A stretch of 41,568 nucleotides of DNA from Haliscomenobacter hydrossis DSM 1100 (GTDB taxonomy: Bacteria > Bacteroidota > Bacteroidia > Chitinophagales > Saprospiraceae): the NCBI GenBank assembly GCA_945878825.1, contig CAMDWC010000002.1, positions 1 through 41,568 of the forward strand, in the 5' to 3' direction. Position 1 is the first letter of the stretch. Each line of letters opens with the position of its first letter. This document shows positions 8,184 through 16,863 of the stretch, one piece after another. Below the pieces are notes generated by a model. That model was not told the DNA's origin, searched no databases, and worked only from the letters and a program-made list of their open reading frames with translations. A program made the translations under genes and the position numbers.

Positions 8184-11100
8184 ATGAGATGTTTGAAATG
8201 GGTTTTAATTGGATTTATTTCTTTTTTAGGATTAAATTTATTTAGTCAAACTACTTCTTGTTTTTCTGTTACACCTATTACTAATCCAACTTGTCCTGGA
8301 TTAAACACAGGTAGCATATCTTTAAATATTTCTGGAGGCTCCGGCTCTTATTCTATTTTTTTTAACGGAAGTACCATAGCAATTACCCAAACTACCATTT
8401 CAAATTTGTCAGCAGGAGCTTATTCCATTAGAATTTTAGATACGAAGAACATAAATTGCGCCCAAACAATTTCTGCAACTATAAATAATTATATCGTTCC
8501 AACTGTCAGAATTACTGGAAACTATTTCTTTTGTTCGGGTCAAAATATTTCTTTAACAGCAACGTTAGATAAATTTTATTCATCCACTTATTCTTATGCC
8601 TGGAGTAATGGTAATTCAGGTTCAGCCATAAATATTTTTCCAACTTCAACGAGTACCTTTTCAGTTACAGTAACTGATGCCGCTGGTTGTGCGGTTACCT
8701 CTTCTAAATTAATTACTCAGCTTTCAAGTCCAGTCGTCAGTTTTTCTGAAAGTTACGTTAATTGTTCAGGTAAACCGGTGACGCTTGTCCCAATAATTAA
8801 TGGAGGAACGAGCCCTTATACTTATTCTTGGGATGGCGTTATTTCATCTACCGCAACTAAGACTGTTAATCCATCATCACCTCAAACTTATTGTCTTTCC
8901 GTAAGAGATGCCAATAATTGCACAGTCCCAGCCTGTGTTGCTGTAAATCAAAGGTCAATAAATGTGAACTTACCTACAGGTATTTCAAGGTGTCAGGGAG
9001 AAAGTTATACTATAGTACCAACGGTTTCCAATTTTTCAGGTGCCTTAAGTTATCAATGGAGTAATGGTGCTACTAGTTCAAACAATACAGTGTCCATTAA
9101 TGCAACGCAGGTTTATGCTGTTACGGTTTCAGATGCAACGGGTTGTATTGGTTCCGCTTCTACTTCCATAGAAATGAACGCAAATCCTTCGGTTAATTTA
9201 CCAACTGCTTTAGATGTTTGCCAATTTAATGCGGTAACGCTTGATACAAAATTAAGTACTACATCAAATATCTTTATATGGAGTACCGGAAGCACCACTT
9301 CAGCTATTACCTTAACCCCATCTAATTCGTCGAATGTGTCAGTAACTGTTACTAATGCTAATAAGTGTAAAGGGGTGGCAACGGTTAGTTTAAATGTGAA
9401 ATCTAATCCGTCGGTCTTTTTACCTAACTCTCAAATCACTTGTGCAAATACCCCATTTACATTATCTCCATTGGTTAGTGGTGGAACGCCTGGATATGCG
9501 TATTTATGGAATAATGGCTCAACAAATGCTACGTTAACCACCTCTTTATCCAGGTCTAGTGCCATTTCCCTCAGAGTGACAGATCAAAATGGGTGTGCTG
9601 CAAATTTGACGACTTCCATAACTGTTCGAAATAGTCCGACAGTGAGTATTTCCGGAACAACCCTAATTTGTCCCGGACAAACGATTTCTTTAAATACCAA
9701 TACAACAGGGGGAACCAGTCCTTATACTTACCAATGGAATACAAATTCCAATAATCAAAATATATCAGTTTCTCCAACATCCGTAACTACTTACACTGTT
9801 ACGGTAACTGACAATCTGGGTTGCAGCAATTCTTCAAGTATATCTATTTCTCCAACCAAATCCTTAAACGTTAACCTACCAACAGGCATATCAAAATGTC
9901 AGGGAGAAAGTTATACTATAGTACCAACGGTTTCCAATTTTTTCGGGGCCTTAAGTTATCAGTGGAGCAATGGGACTACAAGTTCAACAAATCCTGTGAC
10001 CATTAATGCCACACAGTCTTATGCTTTGACTGTTTCAGATGCAACGGGTTGTATTGGTACAGCATCTACCTCTATAGGAATGAATGCTAATCCTTCGGTT
10101 AATTTGCCAGCTACTTTAGATGTGTGTCAATTGAATGCAGTGACGCTTGATACAAAATTAAGTACTACATCAAATACCTTTATATGGAGTACCGGAAGCA
10201 CCGCTTCAGCAATTACCTTAACACCAACTACCTCAACGAACATTTCAGTAATTGTTACTAATGCCAATAACTGTAAAGCGGCGGCTGCCGTTAATATCAA
10301 TGTGAGATCTAATCCATCAGTTTCCTTGCCTACCTCCCAAATTACTTGTGCAAATACATCATTTACTTTAACGCCTGCAGTTAGAGGTGGAACGCCTGGA
10401 TATTCGTATTTATGGAGTAATGGCTCAACAAATGCTACGTTAACCACCTCTTTATCTGTGTCTAGTGCCATTTCCCTCAGAGTGACAGATCAAAATGGTT
10501 GTGCTGCAACAGCATTATCAGGTATAACACTGATTCCTAATCCAACCATTTCTATATCAGGTATTTTTGAAATTTGTCCTGGTCAATCAACCACCTTAAC
10601 AGCACTGCCTTCAGGCGGAACCTTACCCTATTCATATAAATGGAATACGGGTGACACCAGCAAATTAATTAAAACAATGCCATTAATACCAACTACTTAT
10701 AAAATAATATTGACAGATAAAAATAATTGCGTTGGCGAAGGATTGATTCTGGTATCAACAACAAAAAATATATCAGTCACAATACCTTCCGATGTAAGTA
10801 TTTGTCTAGGTGATTCCATTATTTTAAAATCCATCATTGGAACGAATGGTGGAGATTTAAACTATTTATGGAACAATGGAACCAGTGCAGAATCATTATT
10901 AGTGAAGCCATTAAGTAAATCTAAATTTTCCTTACTCGTAAAAGATAAACTCGGATGCTCAGGCTTTGCTGAAACAACGGTAAATGTAAATATGCCACCC
11001 AAAGCAACCTTACCTGCCATCATTAATGCTTGTTTGGCTGATAGCGTAAAAGTAAATTTAAGTGATATTTCAGGGTCAGGTCCTTTTAATTACAACTGGT

Positions 11101-14012
11101 CAAATGGAAAAACAACTGCTGAATCAACCTATTTTGTTGATTCAGATAAAATTATTATTACAACAATTACAGATATAAATCAATGTAAAGCCATTATTTC
11201 TGCTAAAATTAAAGCGAATGAAAAACCCATTTTAGAACTTAATCCTAAGCATACCTTTTGTGTAAATGAATCTGTCAGAATAACTCCAAAAGTAACAGGT
11301 GGCTTGACTCCTTACTCCTATTTATGGAGTAACGGCAATACATCCGCAGAATTTAATACTCTTTTAATTGATAATACTAACTTAACGTTGGTTGTTTCAG
11401 ATAAAACGGGTTGTTCAGATAAAAAATCTACTTTTATTGAATTAAAAAAAGAGATTCCCCAAATATTTCTTCCAGATACTATTCGTAGTTGTATAGGTAC
11501 CGAAATATTAATTAATCCTGGTTTTCAGGATAAAGTGGGAATAAGTAGCTATCAATGGTCGGATGGACAGACCAAATCACAGATAATTAAAAAGGTACTT
11601 AATGCTATTACTATGAGATTGAAAGTAATGAATCTGATAGGTTGCATGGCAGTAGATAGTTTATTAATCTTGCCATTTAATAAACCAATTATTGTTTTGC
11701 CTTCTTTATTTGAGTTATGTAAATCAGATAAAGTATTCATAGAAATTCCTTCAGACGCTAATAATAGAACGACTTATCAATGGGATACTGGAGAAAAATC
11801 TAATAGAATTGAAGTTTTTGCGAATGAATCAAAATTATTAAAAGTATGGGCTACTAATTTGGAAGGATGTAAGGATTCAGCCACCACTCAATTAAAAATT
11901 TATGAAAATCCGGCAATTAATATAATTGGGAAAAAGGAAAATTGTAGTAATACGCCTTCGTCATTTACAGTGGATATTTTATCAGGAATTTCACCGTACC
12001 AAATAAAATGGGCGAGTGGTGAGTCTACAGTCAGGGTAGATTATCCTGCAGTGGATTCTATTCAAAAAGTGGGTGTTGAAGTTACTGATGTTAAAGGTTG
12101 TCGAACTTTTTCTACTTTACCTCTTACGTTGTTAAAAAGTCCTGATATTCAAATTCTCAATGAGTTTTTTGTATGTGAAAATGAAAAAAAAGCTTTAAAC
12201 CCAATGGTGACTTTGGGAAAAAAACCATATATCTATAGATGGAGTACCAATGAAAGTGGTCCAGGCATCATCGTAAAAAATGGCTTTTATACCTTTTCTG
12301 TTACGGATGCTAATGGATGTTCGAATCAGAAAAATATTAAAGTAACTCCGATAAAACCTCCGGAATTATATGTTTCTTCATTAAACCAACCCTCTTGTAA
12401 TCTTCCAAATGGAAAAATTTTACTTCAGGTTAAAGGTACTTCTCCAACAGAAGTAACATGGTCTAATGGGCAAAAGGGATTATTACTTGAAAATGCTTAT
12501 CCGGGTAAATATGTAGCTGCAGCCATTGACAGTAATAACTGTTTTGGTGAATTATCCCAAAATCTGGTATGTAATTGTGAAGCTAAAGTAGGGGTTATGG
12601 ATGTGAATTTGGTTTCTATATGTAAAAATGAGGTCAGACAATCTAAATACGATGCAAGCAATCAGAAATTAGGTCTTAATAATGGTCGTTGGTTTATTTT
12701 ACATAATAGTCCGGGTATAAATTTAGGGAATCAGATTTTAAGTTTGGATACCACTGGAAATATAAAATATTATCCAGGAATGATAGCAGGAGAAACTTAT
12801 TATATTTCAGCTGCTATAGGTAGAAAGTTATCAGATGGTTCATTAGATTTAAATGATCCATGTCTTTCTATTGCTCCAGGCACTCCTGTTAAATTGCTGG
12901 CAACACCTGAAACACCCATTAAAATAGCCGTATCTGACACCTTGGTTTGTCCCGGTAGCAGTATTACATTGCAAACAAATAAACAGGATAATGGCTTCAT
13001 TTATATTTGGCAAACGCCTAAGGGATTTATTAATACCTTAACTCCTTCCCTTACTATTCCTAAATTTGAAAAAAAGGATATTGGTAATTATTATGTGCGT
13101 TTAAATAGTGAAAAGTGCACGTCAGATGCTTTTGGACCTATACCAATAAATTTTTCTAAAGATATAAATGAAATTTATACAGAACCTGATAAATCAGTTT
13201 GTGGTAAAGATTCCGTTTTTATCAGAGCCAATATGCCTTCAAATGCCATTGGAAAATGGTTAACAAGTAGCTCAGCAATTATTGGTTCCCCTCAAGACGA
13301 ATATACCATGGTTAAAGGTTTGGTTCCGGGGAGGAATAACTTTTTATGGACCGTCGTTACAAGAAATTGTATTATAACAGATTCTCTTTTAGTTTATTAT
13401 GTTCCAAAGCCAATATTAAAGAACGATACGGTAAATTTAGATGATGTAAAAAATACGGCATTGTTTGATTTTCTTGAGAATGATGATTTGAATGGTATTC
13501 CTCCCTCATTTTTAAAAATTAATTTAATATCAAAACCATCCGCTGGAAACCTGATTATTAACAAAGAAGGTTTTTTTACTTATTCCCGCGATCCAAATAT
13601 TTCGGAAGATCAATCTTTTAAATTTGTATACGAAGTATGCAATACAGATACCACGGGGAATTGCTCCAATAATTGTGATCGCGCGGAAGTTATATTAAAT
13701 GTAACTTATAATTTAAGGACATTAATTTATCCTACGATTGGATTAAGGCCAAATTATAATAATCCTGTATGGAAGTTTGAAGCTGCAAGACCTATGTACA
13801 GTGCTAAATTAAATATTTTCGATAGGTGGGGTAAAGTAGTTTTTAAAGAAGAATTCTTACAATTACAAAAAGGAGAAATTGTTGGAAATTGGAATGGTTT
13901 ATCTAAAAATCAACTTAAATTACCTGCAGGTGCTTACTATTTTTCTTTAATTGGAGAAATTGAAAATAATGAAAAAGTAGTACAAAATGGTATCATTTAT
14001 TTGATGGAATAA
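8184..14012 (+). CDS. Giant modular adhesin-like protein with T9SS type B C-terminal sorting domain
   Basis: 1942 residues with a signal peptide at about 1-22 (ends LNLFSQ). A SprB-like repeat opens it (NPTCPGLNTGSISLNISGGSGSY), followed by about 17 Ig/PKD-like modules of about 75 residues. Each has a Cys near its start, a GG..PY.Y.WSNG core and an ending V.D..GC, so paired cysteines may form a disulfide. A second SprB-like unit (QPSCNLPNGKILLQVKG) and a cadherin/Big_9-like segment (FLENDDLNGIPPSFLKI) follow. The last 85 residues form the gliding-motility type B domain (LNIFDRWGKVVFKEE, LPAGAYYFSL), which directs export through the type IX system to the cell surface. Modules 4-7 are duplicated as 8-11. 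The adjacent PorP/SprF gene is its expected secretion partner. Ligand unknown. Confidence 0.9.
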   Translation: MRCLKWVLIGFISFLGLNLFSQTTSCFSVTPITNPTCPGLNTGSISLNISGGSGSYSIFFNGSTIAITQTTISNLSAGAYSIRILDTKNINCAQTISATINNYIVPTVRITGNYFFCSGQNISLTATLDKFYSSTYSYAWSNGNSGSAINIFPTSTSTFSVTVTDAAGCAVTSSKLITQLSSPVVSFSESYVNCSGKPVTLVPIINGGTSPYTYSWDGVISSTATKTVNPSSPQTYCLSVRDANNCTVPACVAVNQRSINVNLPTGISRCQGESYTIVPTVSNFSGALSYQWSNGATSSNNTVSINATQVYAVTVSDATGCIGSASTSIEMNANPSVNLPTALDVCQFNAVTLDTKLSTTSNIFIWSTGSTTSAITLTPSNSSNVSVTVTNANKCKGVATVSLNVKSNPSVFLPNSQITCANTPFTLSPLVSGGTPGYAYLWNNGSTNATLTTSLSRSSAISLRVTDQNGCAANLTTSITVRNSPTVSISGTTLICPGQTISLNTNTTGGTSPYTYQWNTNSNNQNISVSPTSVTTYTVTVTDNLGCSNSSSISISPTKSLNVNLPTGISKCQGESYTIVPTVSNFFGALSYQWSNGTTSSTNPVTINATQSYALTVSDATGCIGTASTSIGMNANPSVNLPATLDVCQLNAVTLDTKLSTTSNTFIWSTGSTASAITLTPTTSTNISVIVTNANNCKAAAAVNINVRSNPSVSLPTSQITCANTSFTLTPAVRGGTPGYSYLWSNGSTNATLTTSLSVSSAISLRVTDQNGCAATALSGITLIPNPTISISGIFEICPGQSTTLTALPSGGTLPYSYKWNTGDTSKLIKTMPLIPTTYKIILTDKNNCVGEGLILVSTTKNISVTIPSDVSICLGDSIILKSIIGTNGGDLNYLWNNGTSAESLLVKPLSKSKFSLLVKDKLGCSGFAETTVNVNMPPKATLPAIINACLADSVKVNLSDISGSGPFNYNWSNGKTTAESTYFVDSDKIIITTITDINQCKAIISAKIKANEKPILELNPKHTFCVNESVRITPKVTGGLTPYSYLWSNGNTSAEFNTLLIDNTNLTLVVSDKTGCSDKKSTFIELKKEIPQIFLPDTIRSCIGTEILINPGFQDKVGISSYQWSDGQTKSQIIKKVLNAITMRLKVMNLIGCMAVDSLLILPFNKPIIVLPSLFELCKSDKVFIEIPSDANNRTTYQWDTGEKSNRIEVFANESKLLKVWATNLEGCKDSATTQLKIYENPAINIIGKKENCSNTPSSFTVDILSGISPYQIKWASGESTVRVDYPAVDSIQKVGVEVTDVKGCRTFSTLPLTLLKSPDIQILNEFFVCENEKKALNPMVTLGKKPYIYRWSTNESGPGIIVKNGFYTFSVTDANGCSNQKNIKVTPIKPPELYVSSLNQPSCNLPNGKILLQVKGTSPTEVTWSNGQKGLLLENAYPGKYVAAAIDSNNCFGELSQNLVCNCEAKVGVMDVNLVSICKNEVRQSKYDASNQKLGLNNGRWFILHNSPGINLGNQILSLDTTGNIKYYPGMIAGETYYISAAIGRKLSDGSLDLNDPCLSIAPGTPVKLLATPETPIKIAVSDTLVCPGSSITLQTNKQDNGFIYIWQTPKGFINTLTPSLTIPKFEKKDIGNYYVRLNSEKCTSDAFGPIPINFSKDINEIYTEPDKSVCGKDSVFIRANMPSNAIGKWLTSSSAIIGSPQDEYTMVKGLVPGRNNFLWTVVTRNCIITDSLLVYYVPKPILKNDTVNLDDVKNTALFDFLENDDLNGIPPSFLKINLISKPSAGNLIINKEGFFTYSRDPNISEDQSFKFVYEVCNTDTTGNCSNNCDRAEVILNVTYNLRTLIYPTIGLRPNYNNPVWKFEAARPMYSAKLNIFDRWGKVVFKEEFLQLQKGEIVGNWNGLSKNQLKLPAGAYYFSLIGEIENNEKVVQNGIIYLME
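8959..9604 (+). repeat. Conserved first copy of in-frame tandem duplication (period 906 bp)
   Basis: The DNA here recurs 906 bases later (9865-10510) with long identical runs, for example GGAGAAAGTTATACTATAGT and GCTCAACAAATGCTACGTTA. The offset is the same (906) at three separate anchors, and 906 is 302 codons, so the frame is preserved. The full unit covers four Ig-like modules. The last module of each unit is more diverged. Confidence 0.9.
9865..10510 (+). repeat. Conserved second copy of in-frame tandem duplication (period 906 bp)
   Basis: This is the partner of 8959-9604. Most differences are single-base changes (SRCQGES to SKCQGES, SGALSYQW to FGALSYQW), with no length change over about 650 bases. 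It arose by unequal exchange or slippage inside the adhesin gene, recently compared with the other, more diverged modules. Confidence 0.9.
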
Positions 14013-14017
14013 TTAGT

Positions 14018-14998
14018 ATGATAAAGGAATTATCAAACAGGTATGCGCGCATACTTTTCATCTTTTTTTTATTCTTGGCATCTGAAATAGATGGTCAACA
14101 ACTTACGCCATTCACATTATATAGAGACCATTGGAACCTTATAAATCCTGCGGCAGTTTCAAATAACAATATTCTGGCTGAATATCCCTTTACAGTTTCA
14201 GCTAGTTCTCGATTTCAATATCTTGGCATTGGACTAAATATAAAGGATGCTCCAAATACTAATGTTCTGAATGCTGAATGGGTAAATGATAATTTAAACA
14301 GCACTTTTGGACTACAACTGGTTTCTGATAAAATAGGTTTATTAGGTAATAATGGGGTTTATCTGCAATATGCCTATAAACTTAGGTTGAGTAGAAGAGA
14401 AGAGAAATTTTTAAGTTTTGGGATTTCTGCCGGTGCGATAAACTATTTTTCAAAAATAAATGGCGCTGATTTTCCCATCGCAGAACCTGACATCATTCCT
14501 ACCTCCACCTATTTACCTGATATGAATATTGGGATTTATTACAGAAATGAAGATAAATATTATTTAGGACTTTCTTTTCCCCAATTTATGAATTTAACTG
14601 CAAAGTTTAAATCAATGGATTCGGGGAAGGAATTATTTTTCATCAAGAGATTCAGACATGTTTATGCTGTTGGCGGGTTATACCTACCTTTTGATTTTTT
14701 TGGATTAGGTGATGAATCAGCCATTTTGGACCTATCCGCATGGATTCGATATTTGCCTGGTCAACTTCCTGTAATGGATGGGAATTTAAGGTATCAGCAC
14801 AATCAAACTTTTTGGTTCGGTGCAGGTGTTTCATCTAGTGCAACTTCTCATTTTGAGGTTGGATTTCTTGCGGGAAAAACGATAGGATTGTTTGATAATC
14901 AAATTAAAATTTCCATTGCTTACGATGTCCCCTTTGGTAAATCGATATATCAATTGGGAAGTTCCATAGAGGCATCTTTATCTTATAGTTGGTATTGA
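14018..14998 (+). CDS. Type IX secretion system membrane protein, PorP/SprF family
   Basis: 326 residues with a signal peptide at about 1-26 (ends SEIDGQ). The mature N-terminus QQLTPFTLYRDHWNLINPAAVS is the family hallmark, resembling the usual Q.....Y......NPA.aG opening. The rest alternates amphipathic beta strands (GLGDESAILDLSAWIRYLPG, FWFGAGVSSSATSHFEVGFLAG), consistent with an outer-membrane beta-barrel. SprF-type proteins are needed for export of partner proteins with type B sorting domains. Lying 5 bp downstream of exactly such a protein makes that pairing the most likely job. It is the last gene of the cassette, followed by a hairpin terminator. Confidence 0.9.
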   Translation: MIKELSNRYARILFIFFLFLASEIDGQQLTPFTLYRDHWNLINPAAVSNNNILAEYPFTVSASSRFQYLGIGLNIKDAPNTNVLNAEWVNDNLNSTFGLQLVSDKIGLLGNNGVYLQYAYKLRLSRREEKFLSFGISAGAINYFSKINGADFPIAEPDIIPTSTYLPDMNIGIYYRNEDKYYLGLSFPQFMNLTAKFKSMDSGKELFFIKRFRHVYAVGGLYLPFDFFGLGDESAILDLSAWIRYLPGQLPVMDGNLRYQHNQTFWFGAGVSSSATSHFEVGFLAGKTIGLFDNQIKISIAYDVPFGKSIYQLGSSIEASLSYSWY

Positions 14999-15040
14999 AA
15001 ATCTGGAGATGATAAATAATTTTATCACCTTCAGATTTTC
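14997..15040. terminator. Bidirectional hairpin terminator between convergent genes
   Basis: Arms of about 20 bases (GAAAATCTGGAGATGATAAA and TTTATCACCTTCAGATTTTC) pair with one G-T and one A-C position around a TAAT loop. The stem overlaps the PorP/SprF stop and has a T-rich flank on the right. It lies between that gene and the convergent symporter gene, so it could serve both. Confidence 0.75.
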
Positions 15041-15054
15041 TCTTAAAGTACCAA

Positions 15055-16743
15055 TTACCAAAAAACAGTATAAATAAAGGCTAAGATTAATAGAATAATG
15101 GCTGAACTAATATTAAAAGATTCAGAGGTCTTAAATATGCCAGGCTTTAAAATAATCTGCTTTTCATCTGGTTGACCTTTTCCTTCAATTTCACTTGAGA
15201 TAACTATTACAGCTATAGAAGCCAAACAAGTTATCATCATTTGATGCATGAAAGGTAAAATCACAAAAATAGGTAGATCAGACCAACTATTGGGACCAAC
15301 TTTAAAAAACATAGCGATTGGAATAGAGGCCATCACACCTAAAATAGCGGATTTATTTTTGGTTTTCTTCCAAAATAACCCTGTTACAAAAACAGCAAGG
15401 ATACCCGGACTTACAATACCTGTATATTCTTGAATAAATTGAAAGGCTTGACCTAAGTTTCCCAACATAGGTGCAATTAAGATGGCTATAACTAATGCAA
15501 TGGCGGCAGAAAGCCGACCAACATTAACCATTTGTTTTTCTGAGGCCATCTTATTAATAATAGGTTTATATATGTCCATCGTAAAAATGGTGGCGGTAGA
15601 ATTTAACATAGATGCCAATGATGATACAATGGCAGCAGCTAAAGCGGCTAAAACCAGCCCTTTTAAGCCTGCTGGTACATATTTTTGGATTAACCAGGGT
15701 GCTGCATTGTCATTTATAATGGATCCATCAGGTCTTTTAAACGAAGGATCCAACATGTCAGGAAGAAGAACACCTTCAGGACTGGCATTCAAAACAAAAG
15801 CGATGATACCTGGTAAAACAACAATAAAAGGAAGAATCATTTTTAAAAAAGCGGCGAAAGCAATTCCTTTTTGTGCCTCTTTTAATGATTTTGCAGCAAA
15901 AGTTCTTTGAATGATATATTGGTTAAAGCCCCAATAATATAAGTTAGCTACCCACATTCCGCCCACTAAAACAGCAATGCCTGGTAAATCCCACCACGCA
16001 TCTTTTCCATCAGGTGTTATTATTTCACCTTTAGTAATAATCATGGAGAATTTCTCAGGAGCGACGGTAACTAAATGGTTAAAGCCATCTAATATTCCAC
16101 CATCTGGTGTAAGTTGTTGTAATCCTATAATTGAAGTTATTGCTCCGCCAATGATAAGCAAAACTACCTGAACTACGTCAGTCCATGCAACAGCGGATAG
16201 TCCTCCCCAAAGGGAATAGGAAGCTGCAAATAATCCCAGACCAATGATACTGATCATGAATAAGGAACCATCGCCATTACCCATAATGGTATCTAATGCT
16301 TTTGCGCCTAAAAATAATACAGCGGTGAGATTAACAAATACAAATAAAGCAAGCCAAAACAGAGCAAGAATAGTTTTTAGCTGTGTGCTGAATCGTTTTT
16401 CAATAAATTGTGGAATAGTATAAAGACCTTTTTCGATAAAAATAGGAAGAAAGTATTTTCCAACTATTAATAATGTTAGGGCAGCCATCCATTCATAAGA
16501 AGCAATGGCTAAACCTATGGCAAAACCTGAACCTGACATTCCTATAAACTGTTCAGCAGAAATATTTGCTGCAATTAAACTGGAACCAATAGCCCACCAT
16601 GGAAGCGATTTACCCGCCAAAAAATAATCTTCAGAATTCTTTTCATGTCCCTTTTTGTCTCTCGATACCCATAATCCAATGGACATTATTAGTACACCGT
16701 AGGACGCGAAAATTATCCAATCCAATAAGGTTAATTCGTTCAT
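15055..16743 (-). CDS. Sodium/solute symporter, SSS (SGLT-like) family
   Basis: 562 residues with about 14 hydrophobic helices throughout, the usual size and topology of sodium:sugar symporters. The early region (SEDYFLAGKSLPWWAIGSSLIAANISAEQFIGMSGSG) is the conserved start of the sodium-site helices in vSGLT-like proteins. SYSLWGGLSAVAWTDVVQ and AALAAAIVSSLASMLNSTATIFTMDIYKP also fit the family; the latter carries the Ser-rich Na2-site helix. It takes up a solute, most likely a sugar, with sodium, but the exact substrate cannot be read from sequence. It stands alone, convergent with the PorP/SprF gene, with a palindrome in its upstream region that may be an operator. Confidence 0.9.
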   Translation of the reverse strand: MNELTLLDWIIFASYGVLIMSIGLWVSRDKKGHEKNSEDYFLAGKSLPWWAIGSSLIAANISAEQFIGMSGSGFAIGLAIASYEWMAALTLLIVGKYFLPIFIEKGLYTIPQFIEKRFSTQLKTILALFWLALFVFVNLTAVLFLGAKALDTIMGNGDGSLFMISIIGLGLFAASYSLWGGLSAVAWTDVVQVVLLIIGGAITSIIGLQQLTPDGGILDGFNHLVTVAPEKFSMIITKGEIITPDGKDAWWDLPGIAVLVGGMWVANLYYWGFNQYIIQRTFAAKSLKEAQKGIAFAAFLKMILPFIVVLPGIIAFVLNASPEGVLLPDMLDPSFKRPDGSIINDNAAPWLIQKYVPAGLKGLVLAALAAAIVSSLASMLNSTATIFTMDIYKPIINKMASEKQMVNVGRLSAAIALVIAILIAPMLGNLGQAFQFIQEYTGIVSPGILAVFVTGLFWKKTKNKSAILGVMASIPIAMFFKVGPNSWSDLPIFVILPFMHQMMITCLASIAVIVISSEIEGKGQPDEKQIILKPGIFKTSESFNISSAIILLILAFIYTVFW

Positions 16744-16773
16744 ACATTGTAATGGTTAGAATTTAATAAATAA

Positions 16774-16789
16774 TTACTATCAATAGTAA
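16774..16789. promoter_or_regulatory. Perfect palindrome upstream of the symporter gene, candidate operator
   Basis: TTACTATCAATAGTAA has two perfect 7-base arms around a 2-base centre. It lies 31-46 bases upstream of the symporter start codon, where a dimeric repressor or activator would act. No regulator gene is adjacent, and the function is inferred from symmetry and position only. Confidence 0.45.
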
Positions 16790-16803
16790 GGAATTTTTAT
16801 TGA

Positions 16804-16843
16804 AAAAAGAAACGCTTTGACAGTTATCAAAGCGTTTCTTTTT
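16804..16843 (-). terminator. Intrinsic terminator of the dihydrolipoyl dehydrogenase gene
   Basis: A perfect 17-base stem (AAAAAGAAACGCTTTGA / TCAAAGCGTTTCTTTTT) with a 6-base loop sits 20 bases beyond the lpd stop codon. Read on the minus strand it ends in a T run, the classic rho-independent form. It also isolates lpd from the symporter gene downstream. Confidence 0.9.
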
Positions 16844-16863
16844 ATAAATAACAAATTAATAGA

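Noticed and set aside
10127-10471. 114-residue minus-strand ORF, with a related one at 9113-9298
   Set aside because: Both are antisense shadows of the duplicated adhesin modules; their likeness comes from the 906-bp repeat, and the plus frame has the domain evidence.
8184-12540. Possible CRISPR-like or intergenic repeats
   Set aside because: The repetition is protein-module repetition in an open reading frame, with no short direct repeats and spacers.
15482-15910. 142-residue plus-strand ORF inside the symporter region
   Set aside because: It is antisense to a clear membrane transporter and has no family signature of its own.
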